From Elusimicrobiota bacterium (GTDB lineage: Bacteria > Elusimicrobiota > Elusimicrobia > Elusimicrobiales > UBA9959): a stretch of DNA of 64,000 nucleotides. Positions 10,253-19,446 of this stretch are shown piece by piece. Under the pieces are notes generated by a model. The model saw only the letters and a program-made list of their open reading frames with translations. It did no database searches and was not told the origin of the DNA. The stretch's first letter is position 1, and each line of letters starts with the position of its first letter. The stretch spans positions 1-64,000 of the forward strand of contig JAGVVD010000024.1 of assembly GCA_019135865.1 (NCBI GenBank). The letters run 5' to 3'. Both the position numbers and the translations under genes were made by a program.

Positions 10253-10902
10253 CTTCCGGCCCAGCAGCCGCGCCTGCCGTTCCCCTTTCAAGCCGCGCCC
10301 TCTCCCTGCTGATATACCTTTACATGCGCCTGGTGTACGCCACAGTGCGCCTGGTCACCCCCCCGCCCCCTAAAGAGTTCCCGCAGTCGGTGCTGGTCCA
10401 CTGGCATCATCAGCTGGCCTACTGCATCTGCGCCCACCGCGGCAGGCGGGTCGCCGCGCTGGTCAGCCGCAGCTCGGACGGCGAGTTCATAAACGGCGCG
10501 CTGCGCCTGCTGGGTTACGAGACGGTACGCGGGTCGAGCAGCAAGGGCGCCGCCCGGGCCCTTATACTGCTGCTGCGCAAGGCCGGGGAAGGCTTTTCCC
10601 TGGCCATGACCCCCGACGGCCCGAAAGGCCCCGCGCGCAAGGCCCAGCCCGGCGCGCTGTACCTCGCCCAAAAGACGGGCCTGCCGATACTGCCCATCTC
10701 CTGCGCCACGGCCTGGCGCATAGTCTTCAATTCCTGGGACAGATTCAATTTCCCGCTGCCCTTCAGCCGGGCCGCAATAGTTTACGGGGAGCCGCTGCGG
10801 GTCGGAACGGGCGACGACCTGGAAGACGCCGCCCGCGAACTGGAGCGCCGCCTCGACGGGGCCTGCGCGGAAGCGGAAAGAGCGCTCGGGAGGGCCGGAT
10901 GA
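10249..10902 (+). CDS. DUF374 lysophospholipid acyltransferase-like protein
   Basis: The 217-residue protein matches the DUF374 branch of acyltransferases. HWHHQLAYC, SRSSDGEF, GSSSKGAARAL, TPDGPKGP and LPILPIS mark the acceptor and donor regions. Members often sit next to Kdo transferase genes and are proposed to acylate lipid A precursors. Here the gene overlaps waaA by ATGA, which supports a lipid A role. The precise substrate is not known. An N-terminal hydrophobic stretch (about residues 14-35) may anchor it to the membrane. Confidence 0.85.
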   Translation: MTSGPAAAPAVPLSSRALSLLIYLYMRLVYATVRLVTPPPPKEFPQSVLVHWHHQLAYCICAHRGRRVAALVSRSSDGEFINGALRLLGYETVRGSSSKGAARALILLLRKAGEGFSLAMTPDGPKGPARKAQPGALYLAQKTGLPILPISCATAWRIVFNSWDRFNFPLPFSRAAIVYGEPLRVGTGDDLEDAARELERRLDGACAEAERALGRAG

Positions 10903-12167
10903 CGGCCAGGGCGATGTATCTGCTCTACAACCTGGTCTCGCCGCTGCTGGCGCTGGCTTTCCTGGCCGGCTTCGCGCTCTCCCCCCGGCGCCGGCTTCTT
11001 GGCAACCTCTTCAAGGAACTCGGCGAGCGGCTCACCCCCTCGATGGAGAAGCTGCCGGGCCGGCCGGTCTGGATACACGCCGCCTCCGTCGGCGAGGTCC
11101 GCTCCCTGCCGAAACTGGCCGCCGCGCTGAAAGAACGGATGCCGGACGCTCCGCTGCTTATCACCTGCTCGACCTGGGCCGGGCGCAAAGAGGCGCTCAA
11201 GCTCACGCCCCACGCCAGGCTGCTGCCGCTGGACTTCTACCCGCTGATGCGCGCCTTCTGCCGCGCCGCCAACCCCTCCCTCCTCCTGATAGCCGAGACC
11301 GAGATCTGGCCGGGCCTGGTCCTCTGCGCGCGGCAGAGGGAAGCGAAGGTCTTTTTCATGAACGCCAGGATGTCGGCCCGCAGCTTCGGCTCCTACCGCC
11401 TCCTCCGCCCCATACTCTCGTGGACGCTCTCCATGGCCGACGGCGTGCTGGCCCAGACGCCGGAAGACGCTGAGCGCTACGGCCATTTCCTGCCGCCCGG
11501 CCGCAGGGCGGAGGTGACCGGCAACATAAAGTACGATCTTGTGGAACCCGACGCCTCCAAAGAGGCGGAGATAAAGGAAGGGCTGCGGCGGGCCGGCTTC
11601 GCCGGCAAACCCGTCTTCTGCGCCGCCAGCACCCACCCGCTCGACGAGGAAGCCGTCCTCGGGGCCTTCTGCGCCGCCAGGGAGTCGCGCCACGAGCTCA
11701 AACTCCTGCTGGCGCCCCGCCACCCGGAGAGGGCGGCCGACGCGCTCAAAGCGGCGGCCGGAGCGGGCTTAAAATGCCTGCGCTGGCGGGACAGGGACTC
11801 CTGGAGCGGCGAAGGCGACTGCCTCCTCATGGACGAGCTGGGCTGGCTGGCGGGTTTCTATCCTTTCTGCGAGGCGGTCTTCGTCGGCGGCACCATAGCC
11901 CCCGTCGGGGGCCACAACCTGCTGGAGCCCGCGGCGGCCTCGAAGCCGGTGTTCTTCGGCAGGAACTACGCCAACGCGCTGGTCGCCGGCAGGGCCCTGC
12001 TCTCCTCCGGCGGCGGCTTCCTGGCCGCCGACGGCGACGAGCTGGCGGCCCGCCTCAAGGTACTGCTCCATTCCCCCACTTTCTCGGCCACCGCCGGAAA
12101 AAAAGCCCTGGAGGCCTTGCGAAGCCTCCAGGGCGCCACCGAAAAGACGCTCGGCTCGGTTATTTGA
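10899..12167 (+). CDS. waaA: 3-deoxy-D-manno-octulosonic acid transferase WaaA
   Basis: WaaA adds Kdo from CMP-Kdo to lipid IVA at the inner membrane. The 422-residue GT-B enzyme has an N-terminal membrane anchor, WIHAASVGEVRS with the catalytic glutamate, ETEIWPGL, and the C-terminal GGTIAPVGGHNLLEPAA donor-binding segment. The window also encodes CMP-Kdo synthesis (kdsA, kdsB, kdsD). Its last 70 bases contain an intrinsic terminator that serves the convergent gene on the other strand. Confidence 0.95.
   Translation: MTARAMYLLYNLVSPLLALAFLAGFALSPRRRLLGNLFKELGERLTPSMEKLPGRPVWIHAASVGEVRSLPKLAAALKERMPDAPLLITCSTWAGRKEALKLTPHARLLPLDFYPLMRAFCRAANPSLLLIAETEIWPGLVLCARQREAKVFFMNARMSARSFGSYRLLRPILSWTLSMADGVLAQTPEDAERYGHFLPPGRRAEVTGNIKYDLVEPDASKEAEIKEGLRRAGFAGKPVFCAASTHPLDEEAVLGAFCAARESRHELKLLLAPRHPERAADALKAAAGAGLKCLRWRDRDSWSGEGDCLLMDELGWLAGFYPFCEAVFVGGTIAPVGGHNLLEPAAASKPVFFGRNYANALVAGRALLSSGGGFLAADGDELAARLKVLLHSPTFSATAGKKALEALRSLQGATEKTLGSVI
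12098..12134 (-). terminator. Intrinsic terminator of the tail-fibre-like gene, inside waaA
   Basis: Read on the minus strand, an 11-bp perfect stem (12124-12134 with 12105-12115) with an 8-base loop is followed by seven T (12104-12098). It lies 37 bases past the stop of the convergent 12171-15893 gene and wholly inside the coding end of waaA. The T-run is on the minus-strand side only. Confidence 0.85.
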
Positions 12168-12170
12168 TCA

Positions 12171-15100
12171 CTAGTTGCAGTCAGTGTCGGTTATTATGCC
12201 GTTGGTGATGGACAGCGTGCAGCCGGCGGCCATCGTGGCCGTTCCCGTGAATCCACCGCCGAGTCCCAGATTGGTGCGCGCGTCCGCGGCGGTACCGGCC
12301 CCGGTGCCGCCGTCGGCCACGGCCAGGTCCGTGATGCCGGTTATGCTGCCTCCCGTTATGGAGACGCTGGCGGAACTCTGAGTAGCCATGCTCCCGAGTT
12401 CAAGACTGCTCCGTGCCCCGGCCGCCGTGGTGGCGCCGGTGCCTCCCCGGTCCAGGGCAAGGGTCCCCGTCGTATCGCTTATAGCTCTGGTCGCAAGATT
12501 GGCGAGCGAGGACCCGGTCTTGCTGACCGAGGCCCAGGTGACGTTATTGGTGCCGTTGATCGTGATATTGTCCGGCACGTCGCCGTCGGCGATGGAATTC
12601 CCGCCCGACAGGACGCCCGAAGCGTTGTTCTTGACGAAGCCCTGGGTAGTGAAGGCCGCTACGGTGAGGCCGTTGCCGGAGGCCAGGGTCACTCCGCCGG
12701 CGGCGCCGATGGTCAGGCGCGTGGTATCGTTGGTCTTGAAGACGAGATCCGACGAGTTTATGCTGCCCAGCCAGTCCGAGCCGCCCAGATAGTTGCCGGT
12801 GCGCTTCCAGACGGAACCGGACGTGGAGTCGAGCTTGTCGTCCACGTAGAACTTGGTCGCGGCGTCCTGGTTGGACACCGGGTCCAGCATATTACGGACT
12901 CGACCGGCGCTGTTCATGTTGAGTATGCCGGCCCGCATCAATATGCCCGAACTGGTGTCCACGCTGTAGTTCGCCGCCCCCGTCAGCCTGAAGGTGCCGC
13001 TGGAAGCCGTGGTGATGGCGCCGGTGAAGTCGGCCGGCGCGGCGACGGTGAAACGGGTCCCGTTGTCGCTCAGGATGGAACTGGCCGCTATGGTGTCCGC
13101 CGCGGACCACCTGGTGACCGCGTTGAGGGCTCCCGTCATAGCGCTGGGCGCCCCGGTATTATTGCCTTTCAGCACGCCGGTAAGCGAGACGCTGGCGGCC
13201 AGCGCCGAAGCCCCCTTGTATATGATACCGCCCTGGTCGGCGACGGAAAGGTCAGCGTTGGACCCGCCGCGCGTCAGGGCGGTATACTGCTCGGCCTGTA
13301 TCGTGTTGGCGTCCGACCAGTAGGCATTGTAATTGGCGGTGCCGGTCAGAGCGGTCATGGCGCCGGTCCCGTTGCCTTTGACCACGCCGGTGAGCGAGAT
13401 CGCGCCGGTGCCGCCGGAAGGGACGGTCAGCGGGGTGCGCAGGTTCAGCGCGCCGGCCGCGGTGAAGGTCGATTTCTGGGCGCCGGCGCCGAACCGGGCG
13501 TCCCCGTTGACGTCGAACTTCGTCTGCGGGGAAACGGTGCCCACCCCGGTCCTCCCGGAGGCGGCGGTGGAGAGATGGACGTCCCCGGATATTATGGCCG
13601 CGGCCAGTTCCACCGGGATGGCCGACCTCTGGACTATGCCCTGGTCCACCACCAGGCTGCCGGCCACGAGCAGGTCGTCCTGGCCGTTGGTGTCGTAACT
13701 GCCCACGAACGGCGCGCCGATCACCATATCGCCGCCGCGCAGATGCAGTCTTGAGATCGGGGAGGCGTGTCCCACGCCCACGCGCCCGGAGATATCGACG
13801 AAAATGCCGTCGGCGGCCCCGGACTTGATTATGACGCTGCCGCTGCCGCCGAGGCCGGCCTGGACCAGCGCGTCGGAGAGGCTGGAAATGGAAGTGGCCG
13901 CCGTGGCGCTGTTGGTGGAGGCGATGATGGTGCCGTCCGGGAAGATCAGCGGGCCGGAGAGGAGGCGTATGCCGCCGTCGACGTTGAGCTGCCAGGTCGG
14001 GTCCGCGCTTATCTGCGCGCCCATGGAGACGTCGCCGCTCTGGTTCACGAAGATCGCCGGGTTCCCGCTTTCGCCCGGGGAGACCCAGACGGGGCTGTTC
14101 TGTATGCGGAACTGGGAGCTGGTTATGAGCGCCCGCGTGGTACCGGCCACCGTGAAGGCCATGGCGCCGGCCCCGGCCGTACGGATCCCGCCCGTCTCCT
14201 GCGACCCCCGCCAGAGCCCTATCCTGGCATCGGCGTCGGCGCCGCCCACCACGTAGAGGGCCGCGGGATGGTTCTGGTAGGCGGGGATGCTGTCGCCTAT
14301 CTGCAGGTATCTGTCGTTGACGCCCAGGCCGAAGTCGAAATTCAGCACTCCCACCCCGAGACGCGAGGCCACCAGCGCGTCCGTGGAAACGGTGAGGAGC
14401 TCGGAGAAGACGTTCTTCCCTTCGAAGGTCTGATCGTCGGAAAGATAGGCCGGCCTGCCGCCCTCCGCCCCGAGGACCTGGCCCGTGACCTGCAGGCTGC
14501 CGTAGATCGTGGTGGAGGAAAGTTCCACGGTGTTTCCGAGGCCGGTGTTCGCCTTGAGATTACCGGCCACTTCCAGCGAAGGATTGGCGCCGGTCACCCC
14601 CGAGCCGGAGAAATAAGCGGAAGAGGCTATAACGCTGTAATCCGCGCGTATCGACCCTCCGACATGCAGCTTCTGCAGCGGCGTGGCGGTGCCGATCCCC
14701 ACATTGTAAGGATTGCTCTGCTGCAGCAGCAGGTGCGTGGCGTCTGCGGCCCTAACTTCATTTGCCAGAGTAGTCCAGCCGGAAAACCCGCCGACCGAAA
14801 CGGCGTTGGCGCGCAAACCGGTGGTGGTTCTTATATCGCCTCCCACCGTCAAACGGGTATCCGGCGCGGCAGCGTTAATGCCGACATAGCCGTTCGTATG
14901 CACGCGCATACGTTCGCTCCCGTTGGAAACCAGCGCTATAGTATTATTGGTCTCGCCTATGGCGATATATTCGTCGTTAGCGCCGATGACCCGTCCCCCT
15001 TTGACCCATATATTGGGATTGAACGGGACCGGGCCGCCGGAGCGCTCCGAAACGCCCCAGGTGCTCACCACCACGGTGCCGTCCACGTCCAGCTTGGCTC

Positions 15101-15893
15101 CGGAGATGGCGGTGGGATCGGATATCGCCGCCGGGCCCACGGAGAACAGGCCGTTGTTGGCGTTGTCGAAGAGCCTCATGCGCTCCACGTTGGCGGTGAG
15201 AAAGCGCAGATTCCCGTCGCCGTCGGCGCCGGCGGACAACGCGGAATCGTTATTGGAGGTCACTCCGCCGACGGCTTCTCCCACTCCCGCCTCGGTCATG
15301 CAGGAAAGGGTTGCGGGACCGCCGCTCTGGAAACAAAGCTGGCTGGCCGGACCGCTTATCATGACGCGCCCGTTCACCGTCAGTTTGTCCGTGGCGTTAA
15401 TGGTGCCTATGGCCACATTGCCCGAGCTGGTGGCCAGGTACACGCTGTAGGCCGCCGTCGCCGAGCTGAAACCGACGCTGGCCCCGTCCTCGAGTTTTTT
15501 GGCGATATAGGAATAGACGACGCTGTTTATCTTCTCGCGGGGAGAAAGCGTCTCGCTTTCCACCTCCACTTCCAGGTACTTCGCCGAACCGGAGGAAAAG
15601 ACGCTGACCGGAGGTTCGAGGAGGGCCGTGAACATGCCCTGCACGGCCTGCACGGTTATCTCGGAGGGGTTCTGCCAGAGCAGATTGCCGCCGGTCGGGG
15701 CGTCGTAGACGCGGAAATAAAGGTGCACGGTGCCCGTGACCGGGGAATTATCCCTTTCCAGCCTGCCCTGGTAGTTTATGGTGCCGGGAACGGCTCCCGG
15801 CGAGATCTCGCCGCCCGTGGGGAAAGTAGCCGCAGGGGAAGGAGCCACGCTCCCGAGAAATATGGCCAGAACCGCCGCTGCTGTTTTTTTCAT
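12171..15893 (-). CDS. Large secreted protein with phage-tail-fibre-like repeats
   Basis: The 1240-residue product has a signal peptide (1 to about 22). An N-terminal domain follows (about 35-135) containing INYQGRL and VHLYFRVYDAPTGG. A long region then repeats a V-G-I-G-T-x-x-P-x-x-K-L-x-V-x-G pattern (for example near residues 155, 337, 397, 710 and 780). The C-terminal third has GGTGA-type repeats (RGGTGATTAAGARSSLEL, DGGTGAGTAADARTNLGL) known from phage tail fibres. No S74-type chaperone domain is seen at the end (ITDTDCN). It is likely a cell-surface fibre or adhesin; the binding target is unknown. The FlgD-like protein gene lies 22 bases upstream on the same strand. Confidence 0.75.
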   Translation of the reverse strand: MKKTAAAVLAIFLGSVAPSPAATFPTGGEISPGAVPGTINYQGRLERDNSPVTGTVHLYFRVYDAPTGGNLLWQNPSEITVQAVQGMFTALLEPPVSVFSSGSAKYLEVEVESETLSPREKINSVVYSYIAKKLEDGASVGFSSATAAYSVYLATSSGNVAIGTINATDKLTVNGRVMISGPASQLCFQSGGPATLSCMTEAGVGEAVGGVTSNNDSALSAGADGDGNLRFLTANVERMRLFDNANNGLFSVGPAAISDPTAISGAKLDVDGTVVVSTWGVSERSGGPVPFNPNIWVKGGRVIGANDEYIAIGETNNTIALVSNGSERMRVHTNGYVGINAAAPDTRLTVGGDIRTTTGLRANAVSVGGFSGWTTLANEVRAADATHLLLQQSNPYNVGIGTATPLQKLHVGGSIRADYSVIASSAYFSGSGVTGANPSLEVAGNLKANTGLGNTVELSSTTIYGSLQVTGQVLGAEGGRPAYLSDDQTFEGKNVFSELLTVSTDALVASRLGVGVLNFDFGLGVNDRYLQIGDSIPAYQNHPAALYVVGGADADARIGLWRGSQETGGIRTAGAGAMAFTVAGTTRALITSSQFRIQNSPVWVSPGESGNPAIFVNQSGDVSMGAQISADPTWQLNVDGGIRLLSGPLIFPDGTIIASTNSATAATSISSLSDALVQAGLGGSGSVIIKSGAADGIFVDISGRVGVGHASPISRLHLRGGDMVIGAPFVGSYDTNGQDDLLVAGSLVVDQGIVQRSAIPVELAAAIISGDVHLSTAASGRTGVGTVSPQTKFDVNGDARFGAGAQKSTFTAAGALNLRTPLTVPSGGTGAISLTGVVKGNGTGAMTALTGTANYNAYWSDANTIQAEQYTALTRGGSNADLSVADQGGIIYKGASALAASVSLTGVLKGNNTGAPSAMTGALNAVTRWSAADTIAASSILSDNGTRFTVAAPADFTGAITTASSGTFRLTGAANYSVDTSSGILMRAGILNMNSAGRVRNMLDPVSNQDAATKFYVDDKLDSTSGSVWKRTGNYLGGSDWLGSINSSDLVFKTNDTTRLTIGAAGGVTLASGNGLTVAAFTTQGFVKNNASGVLSGGNSIADGDVPDNITINGTNNVTWASVSKTGSSLANLATRAISDTTGTLALDRGGTGATTAAGARSSLELGSMATQSSASVSITGGSITGITDLAVADGGTGAGTAADARTNLGLGGGFTGTATMAAGCTLSITNGIITDTDCN

Positions 15894-15915
15894 ATAAAAC
15901 CCCTGTCTTCCGCTT

Positions 15916-16446
15916 TTATCTGACGATGACCAGTTTTCCTGTCTTCGCGCTGCCGCCGCCTTCCAGGTGGTAGATATAAAGTCCGCTCACGACGGTACGC
16001 CCGTCCTCGTTCTTAAGGTCCCAGGGCATGTTGTCCAGATTGCCGGTCTTCTTCAGCGTGCGCACAAGTTCCCCGGAAAGCGTGTAGATCCTTATCGTGC
16101 CCGTGATCGTCAGGCGGGTGAAATTGACGGACGTGCAGCCCTTCTTGCGGCTGCAGGGATTGGGGAAGGCGTGGGCGGTGCTCATAGTGAGCTGGGGCGG
16201 CCTGGAGGCGTTGATCACGCCCCAGGCCACGGTGTACCTGGAACCGGAAGAGCCGGAGAGCCCTACCGACGAGAGGGTGCCGAGCAGCGAGTAGCCGGCC
16301 CCGGTCTTTATTTCGGAATTCGCCAGCCCGACTATCTCGGTCATCACCGTCCGGTACGACTCGCCCGTCATGAGGGAGAACGCGGAATGGTAGAACAGGA
16401 AAAGGGCGGCGAATCCGGCGGCAGACCCGGCCGACAGGCGTTTCAT
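15916..16446 (-). CDS. Secreted protein with FlgD-like/sorting-type C-terminal domain
   Basis: The 176-residue protein begins MKRLSAGSAAGFAALF, a signal peptide, in the frame whose ATG overlaps the stop of the upstream MFS gene (ATGA). The C-terminal 85 residues (FPNPCS, IRIYTLSGELVRTL, WDLKNEDGRTVVSGLYIYHLE, KTGKLVIVR) match the FlgD-like beta-sandwich found at the end of many surface proteins in diderm phyla, where it resembles type IX sorting domains. The middle stretch SEIKTGAGYSLLGTLSSVG is also common in such proteins. It is probably exported; the function is unknown. Confidence 0.7.
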   Translation of the reverse strand: MKRLSAGSAAGFAALFLFYHSAFSLMTGESYRTVMTEIVGLANSEIKTGAGYSLLGTLSSVGLSGSSGSRYTVAWGVINASRPPQLTMSTAHAFPNPCSRKKGCTSVNFTRLTITGTIRIYTLSGELVRTLKKTGNLDNMPWDLKNEDGRTVVSGLYIYHLEGGGSAKTGKLVIVR

Positions 16447-17819
16447 CTCCGCGCCTCCCCCGCCTTCGGGGCCAGGAGTCTGCCGAAAAGCAGCAGTCCG
16501 GCCGGGGTTACGCAGGCTATCAGCGCGTAAATAAGCCAGAGCGACGCGGGGTCCTGCGTTCCGGAGACGGGAATATACTTGTTCAGCATCGCGCCGGAAT
16601 AGAGTCCCGTGGTGAACTTGGCCATGAACCAGGGGAGGCCGGCGAGGCCCATATAGGCCCCGACCTGGCCCTTGGGCGCTATATCCGCCACGTATTCGAG
16701 GAAACGGGAGGACCAGACGGCCTCGCCGAGGGAGAAGAGGGCGACGTAGAGCAGCAGGACGTTCACGTCCGGCTGCGAGACCAGCAGGAAGGTGGTGAGG
16801 GCCGAGATGGTCGTGCCGACGATCATCATCCGCAGGACCCTGACGTTCTCCGTCATGGCGGCTATGAGCGGCACGAAGATCACGATGATGAGGGGATTGA
16901 GGCCCGCTATCCATTCGAACCGGGCGCCCACCCCCTCGGGGAAGGCGCGGAACACGTAATCCGGGAGGGTCAGGAACTGATGGGCGAAAAGGGTGCGCAC
17001 CGGCAGCAGCATGAAGATGAAGAGCATGAACCGCAGGTCGGCGAAAGGCAGGGACTTGAGGGTCTCCCGCAGTCCTTTCTTCTCTCCCTCCGAAGGAGTC
17101 TGCAGCCGCGCGGCCCCGGCCTCTACCTTATCCGTGAAGAAAAGCAGGTGGTTGAGGAGAGTGACGGCGGTTATAATGGTGCAGAACCAGTATACCCCGT
17201 CGATGCCGAGCCCCAGCCCGGATACCGCCCCCAGGAAAGGGGCGCTGAACACGTCGCTGGTGCGTATGAACGGCGAGATGAGGTTCTCGGCGATTATGCC
17301 GAGGTTCATGATCGCGTAAAGGAAACTGTAGCCCAGCGTGGCGGTCCTCTCGTCGGTATGCTCCTTGGTGCCCGCGTACATGGCCGGCTGGATCACGCCC
17401 TCCCCGGCGGCCATCACCAGCAGCGCGAACAGCGCCGCCGCCACGCGCGGCGTGCCGGCGGAGAGGTAAGGCGAGGCCAGCAGGAGCAGCCGGCCGGCCA
17501 GTACGGCGGAAAGGGAGAGGGTCATCGCCCGGCGGGTGCCGAGGCGGTCGGAGACGAAACCGCCGCCGAACATGAAGAGCGTGACGAGACCAGTGAAAAA
17601 AGAGACGCTCAGCCCGGTAAGTTCGTCGCTCATCCCGACCCGCGTGCCGAGGAAACGCGTCAGCAGCGTGAGTATGCCGAAATAGGCGATGCCGTCGCCG
17701 AAGTTGACGGCGTTGACGAGCCAGAACCCGCGGGACGCCCCGAACAGGACGCCGAAGGATCCCCTTATGCTCAGTTTTTTCTCAGCGGTTTCCAGACCTT
17801 TCCTCCCTGGGCCGGACAT
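16443..17819 (-). CDS. MFS transporter
   Basis: The 458-residue protein has about twelve hydrophobic helices and the MFS loop motif between helices 2 and 3 (GGGFVSDRLGTRRAM). The segments GEGVIQPAMYAG and GYSFLYAIMNLG recall peptide/POT-type carriers, but the substrate cannot be told. The reading frame stays open further upstream, but those residues look like antisense translation of the divergent gene; the start chosen is the ATG before SGPGRKGLE. It overlaps the FlgD-like gene by ATGA and diverges from the GT9 gene. Confidence 0.8.
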   Translation of the reverse strand: MSGPGRKGLETAEKKLSIRGSFGVLFGASRGFWLVNAVNFGDGIAYFGILTLLTRFLGTRVGMSDELTGLSVSFFTGLVTLFMFGGGFVSDRLGTRRAMTLSLSAVLAGRLLLLASPYLSAGTPRVAAALFALLVMAAGEGVIQPAMYAGTKEHTDERTATLGYSFLYAIMNLGIIAENLISPFIRTSDVFSAPFLGAVSGLGLGIDGVYWFCTIITAVTLLNHLLFFTDKVEAGAARLQTPSEGEKKGLRETLKSLPFADLRFMLFIFMLLPVRTLFAHQFLTLPDYVFRAFPEGVGARFEWIAGLNPLIIVIFVPLIAAMTENVRVLRMMIVGTTISALTTFLLVSQPDVNVLLLYVALFSLGEAVWSSRFLEYVADIAPKGQVGAYMGLAGLPWFMAKFTTGLYSGAMLNKYIPVSGTQDPASLWLIYALIACVTPAGLLLFGRLLAPKAGEARR

Positions 17820-17859
17820 CCCAATGATTCTATAATATTTCTTTCCCGGAACTAAATGA

Positions 17860-17865
17860 TATAAT
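17860..17865 (+). promoter_or_regulatory. Possible -10 box for the GT9 operon
   Basis: TATAAT lies 42 bases before the GT9 start, in the 88-base gap between divergent genes. A second TATAAT is at 17831-17836. No clear -35 hexamer is seen. A short direct repeat GGGTCGAC (around 17878 and 17890) follows. Confidence 0.35.
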
Positions 17866-17907
17866 TTTCCGTGAAAGGGTCGACGGAAGGGTCGACCTCC
17901 CCGGAAT

Positions 17908-19446
17908 ATGCCCGCTTCGCCCGCGCCGAAAATACTCCTGCTCCGGCTCTCCTCCCTGGGGGACATCATCCTCACGGCCCCCGCCGTCCGCGCCCTGCGC
18001 GAGAGATTCCCCTCCGCCGACATAAGGATGCTGGTCAAACCGCAGTTCGCGCAGGCCGCGGGCGCCAACCCCTCTCTCTCGGGAGTCCTCGTTTTCCGGT
18101 CCCTCCGCGCTTCCGCCGCCGAGATCGACGCGCTCGGCTTCGACGTCATAGTCGACCTTCACGCCACCCCGCGCACCCGCCTGCTCTGCGCTCTCTGCCG
18201 GGCCCCGCGCAAACTGCGCTACCGCAAGGATTCGCTGGCCCGCCGCCTTTTCGTCGCTTTCCGCTTCCCGAGCCCCGCCCTGCAGCGCCATACGCTGGAC
18301 CGCTACATGGCCGCGCTGGAGCCCCTGGGCGTTAAGGCCGGGACCCACTCGCCGGCCCTGGGGGACTGGGGCCCGGCGGCCGGGGCGCGGGAGGCGGGGA
18401 AGCCGGGCGGCCCGGCGTCCCCGCCGCGCAGGATAGTCCTGCTGCAGGGCGCCTTCCTCGGCGACTGCGTGCTCACGCTGCCGCTGCTCAAACAACTCAG
18501 GGAACTTTTCCCCTCCTCTGCGGTCTCCGTCCTGGCCAGGCCCGGGACCGCCGGGGTTTTCGCCCAGGCCGATCCTTCCGCCGCCATCATCGAGGACAGG
18601 AAGCGCTCCTCCTCCTTCCTCGCCGAATTCTTCCGGCTGAAGCGCGAGCTGCAAAAGGGCGCCTTCGACCTCGCCGTCATCCCCCACCGCTCGCTGCGCA
18701 GCGCGCTGCTCGCCAGGCTGGCCGGGATACCGCGCCGGGTCGGCTTCTCTTCCAGCGCCGGCGCCTTCCTGCTCACCGACAGGGTCCCTTTTTCCTGGCT
18801 GCTGCACGACCTGGAACGGAACCTTACCCTCCTGCTGCCCCTCAAAGGCAGCCCGCAGCCCGCCTGGCCGGGACTCTCGTCGCCCCCCGACCCTTTCAAA
18901 AAGTTCGGCCTGCCGGATTCCGGGCTCTTCGGCGTCAATCCGGGTTCGGCCTGGCCGACCAAGTGCTGGCCCGCCGCCCGCTACGCCGAAGTGATAAAGC
19001 GGCTCTACGGGGAGCTGGGATTGCGGGCCGTACTGGTCGGCGGGCCCAGGGAACGGGAGGTGGCGGCCGAAGTGGAGAAGCTCGCCGGCCCCGGCGCCTG
19101 CTTCAACCTCGCCGGCCTCACCGGTCTCGATGAACTGATGGCCGTCATAAAGCGGATGAGCCTCTTCCTCACCAACGATTCCGGCCCGATGCACATCGCC
19201 GCCGCCTACGGCGTGCCCGTCGTCGCGGTCTTCGGCCCCACCACCCGCGAGCTCGGCTTCTTCCCCTACGGCGGGAGGAACGAAGTGATCGAGGAATTCC
19301 TGGAATGCCGTCCCTGCGCGCTGCACGGCTCCCGCAGCTGCCCCCGCGGACATTTTCTCTGCATGAAACTCATAACAGCGGACAAGGTCCACGCGGCCGC
19401 CGTCAGACTGCTGGGCCCGTCCGCCCTTACCGGAGGCCTTAAATGA
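17908..19446 (+). CDS. GT9 heptosyltransferase-family protein with duplicated N-terminal domain
   Basis: The 512-residue protein is about 150 residues longer than usual ADP-heptose:LPS heptosyltransferases. Residues 8-142 form one GT9 N-terminal Rossmann domain (KILLLRLSSLGDIIL). A Gly/Pro-rich linker (143-174) follows, then a second N-terminal domain (175 to about 330, RIVLLQGAFLGDCVL), and finally one C-terminal ADP-heptose-binding domain (FGVNPGSAWPTKCW, NDSGPMHIAAAYGVP). The first domain has no C-terminal partner. Catalysis is probably by the second-N plus C pair, with the first acting as a regulatory or acceptor-binding copy; that is inference. It overlaps the deacetylase gene by ATGA. 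Confidence 0.85.
   Translation: MPASPAPKILLLRLSSLGDIILTAPAVRALRERFPSADIRMLVKPQFAQAAGANPSLSGVLVFRSLRASAAEIDALGFDVIVDLHATPRTRLLCALCRAPRKLRYRKDSLARRLFVAFRFPSPALQRHTLDRYMAALEPLGVKAGTHSPALGDWGPAAGAREAGKPGGPASPPRRIVLLQGAFLGDCVLTLPLLKQLRELFPSSAVSVLARPGTAGVFAQADPSAAIIEDRKRSSSFLAEFFRLKRELQKGAFDLAVIPHRSLRSALLARLAGIPRRVGFSSSAGAFLLTDRVPFSWLLHDLERNLTLLLPLKGSPQPAWPGLSSPPDPFKKFGLPDSGLFGVNPGSAWPTKCWPAARYAEVIKRLYGELGLRAVLVGGPREREVAAEVEKLAGPGACFNLAGLTGLDELMAVIKRMSLFLTNDSGPMHIAAAYGVPVVAVFGPTTRELGFFPYGGRNEVIEEFLECRPCALHGSRSCPRGHFLCMKLITADKVHAAAVRLLGPSALTGGLK

Noticed and set aside
13767-15923. Long plus-strand open frame of 718 residues opposite the tail-fibre-like gene
   Set aside because: The minus-strand gene has a signal peptide and clear repeats; the plus-strand product is low-complexity antisense of those repeats with no domain or ribosome-binding site.
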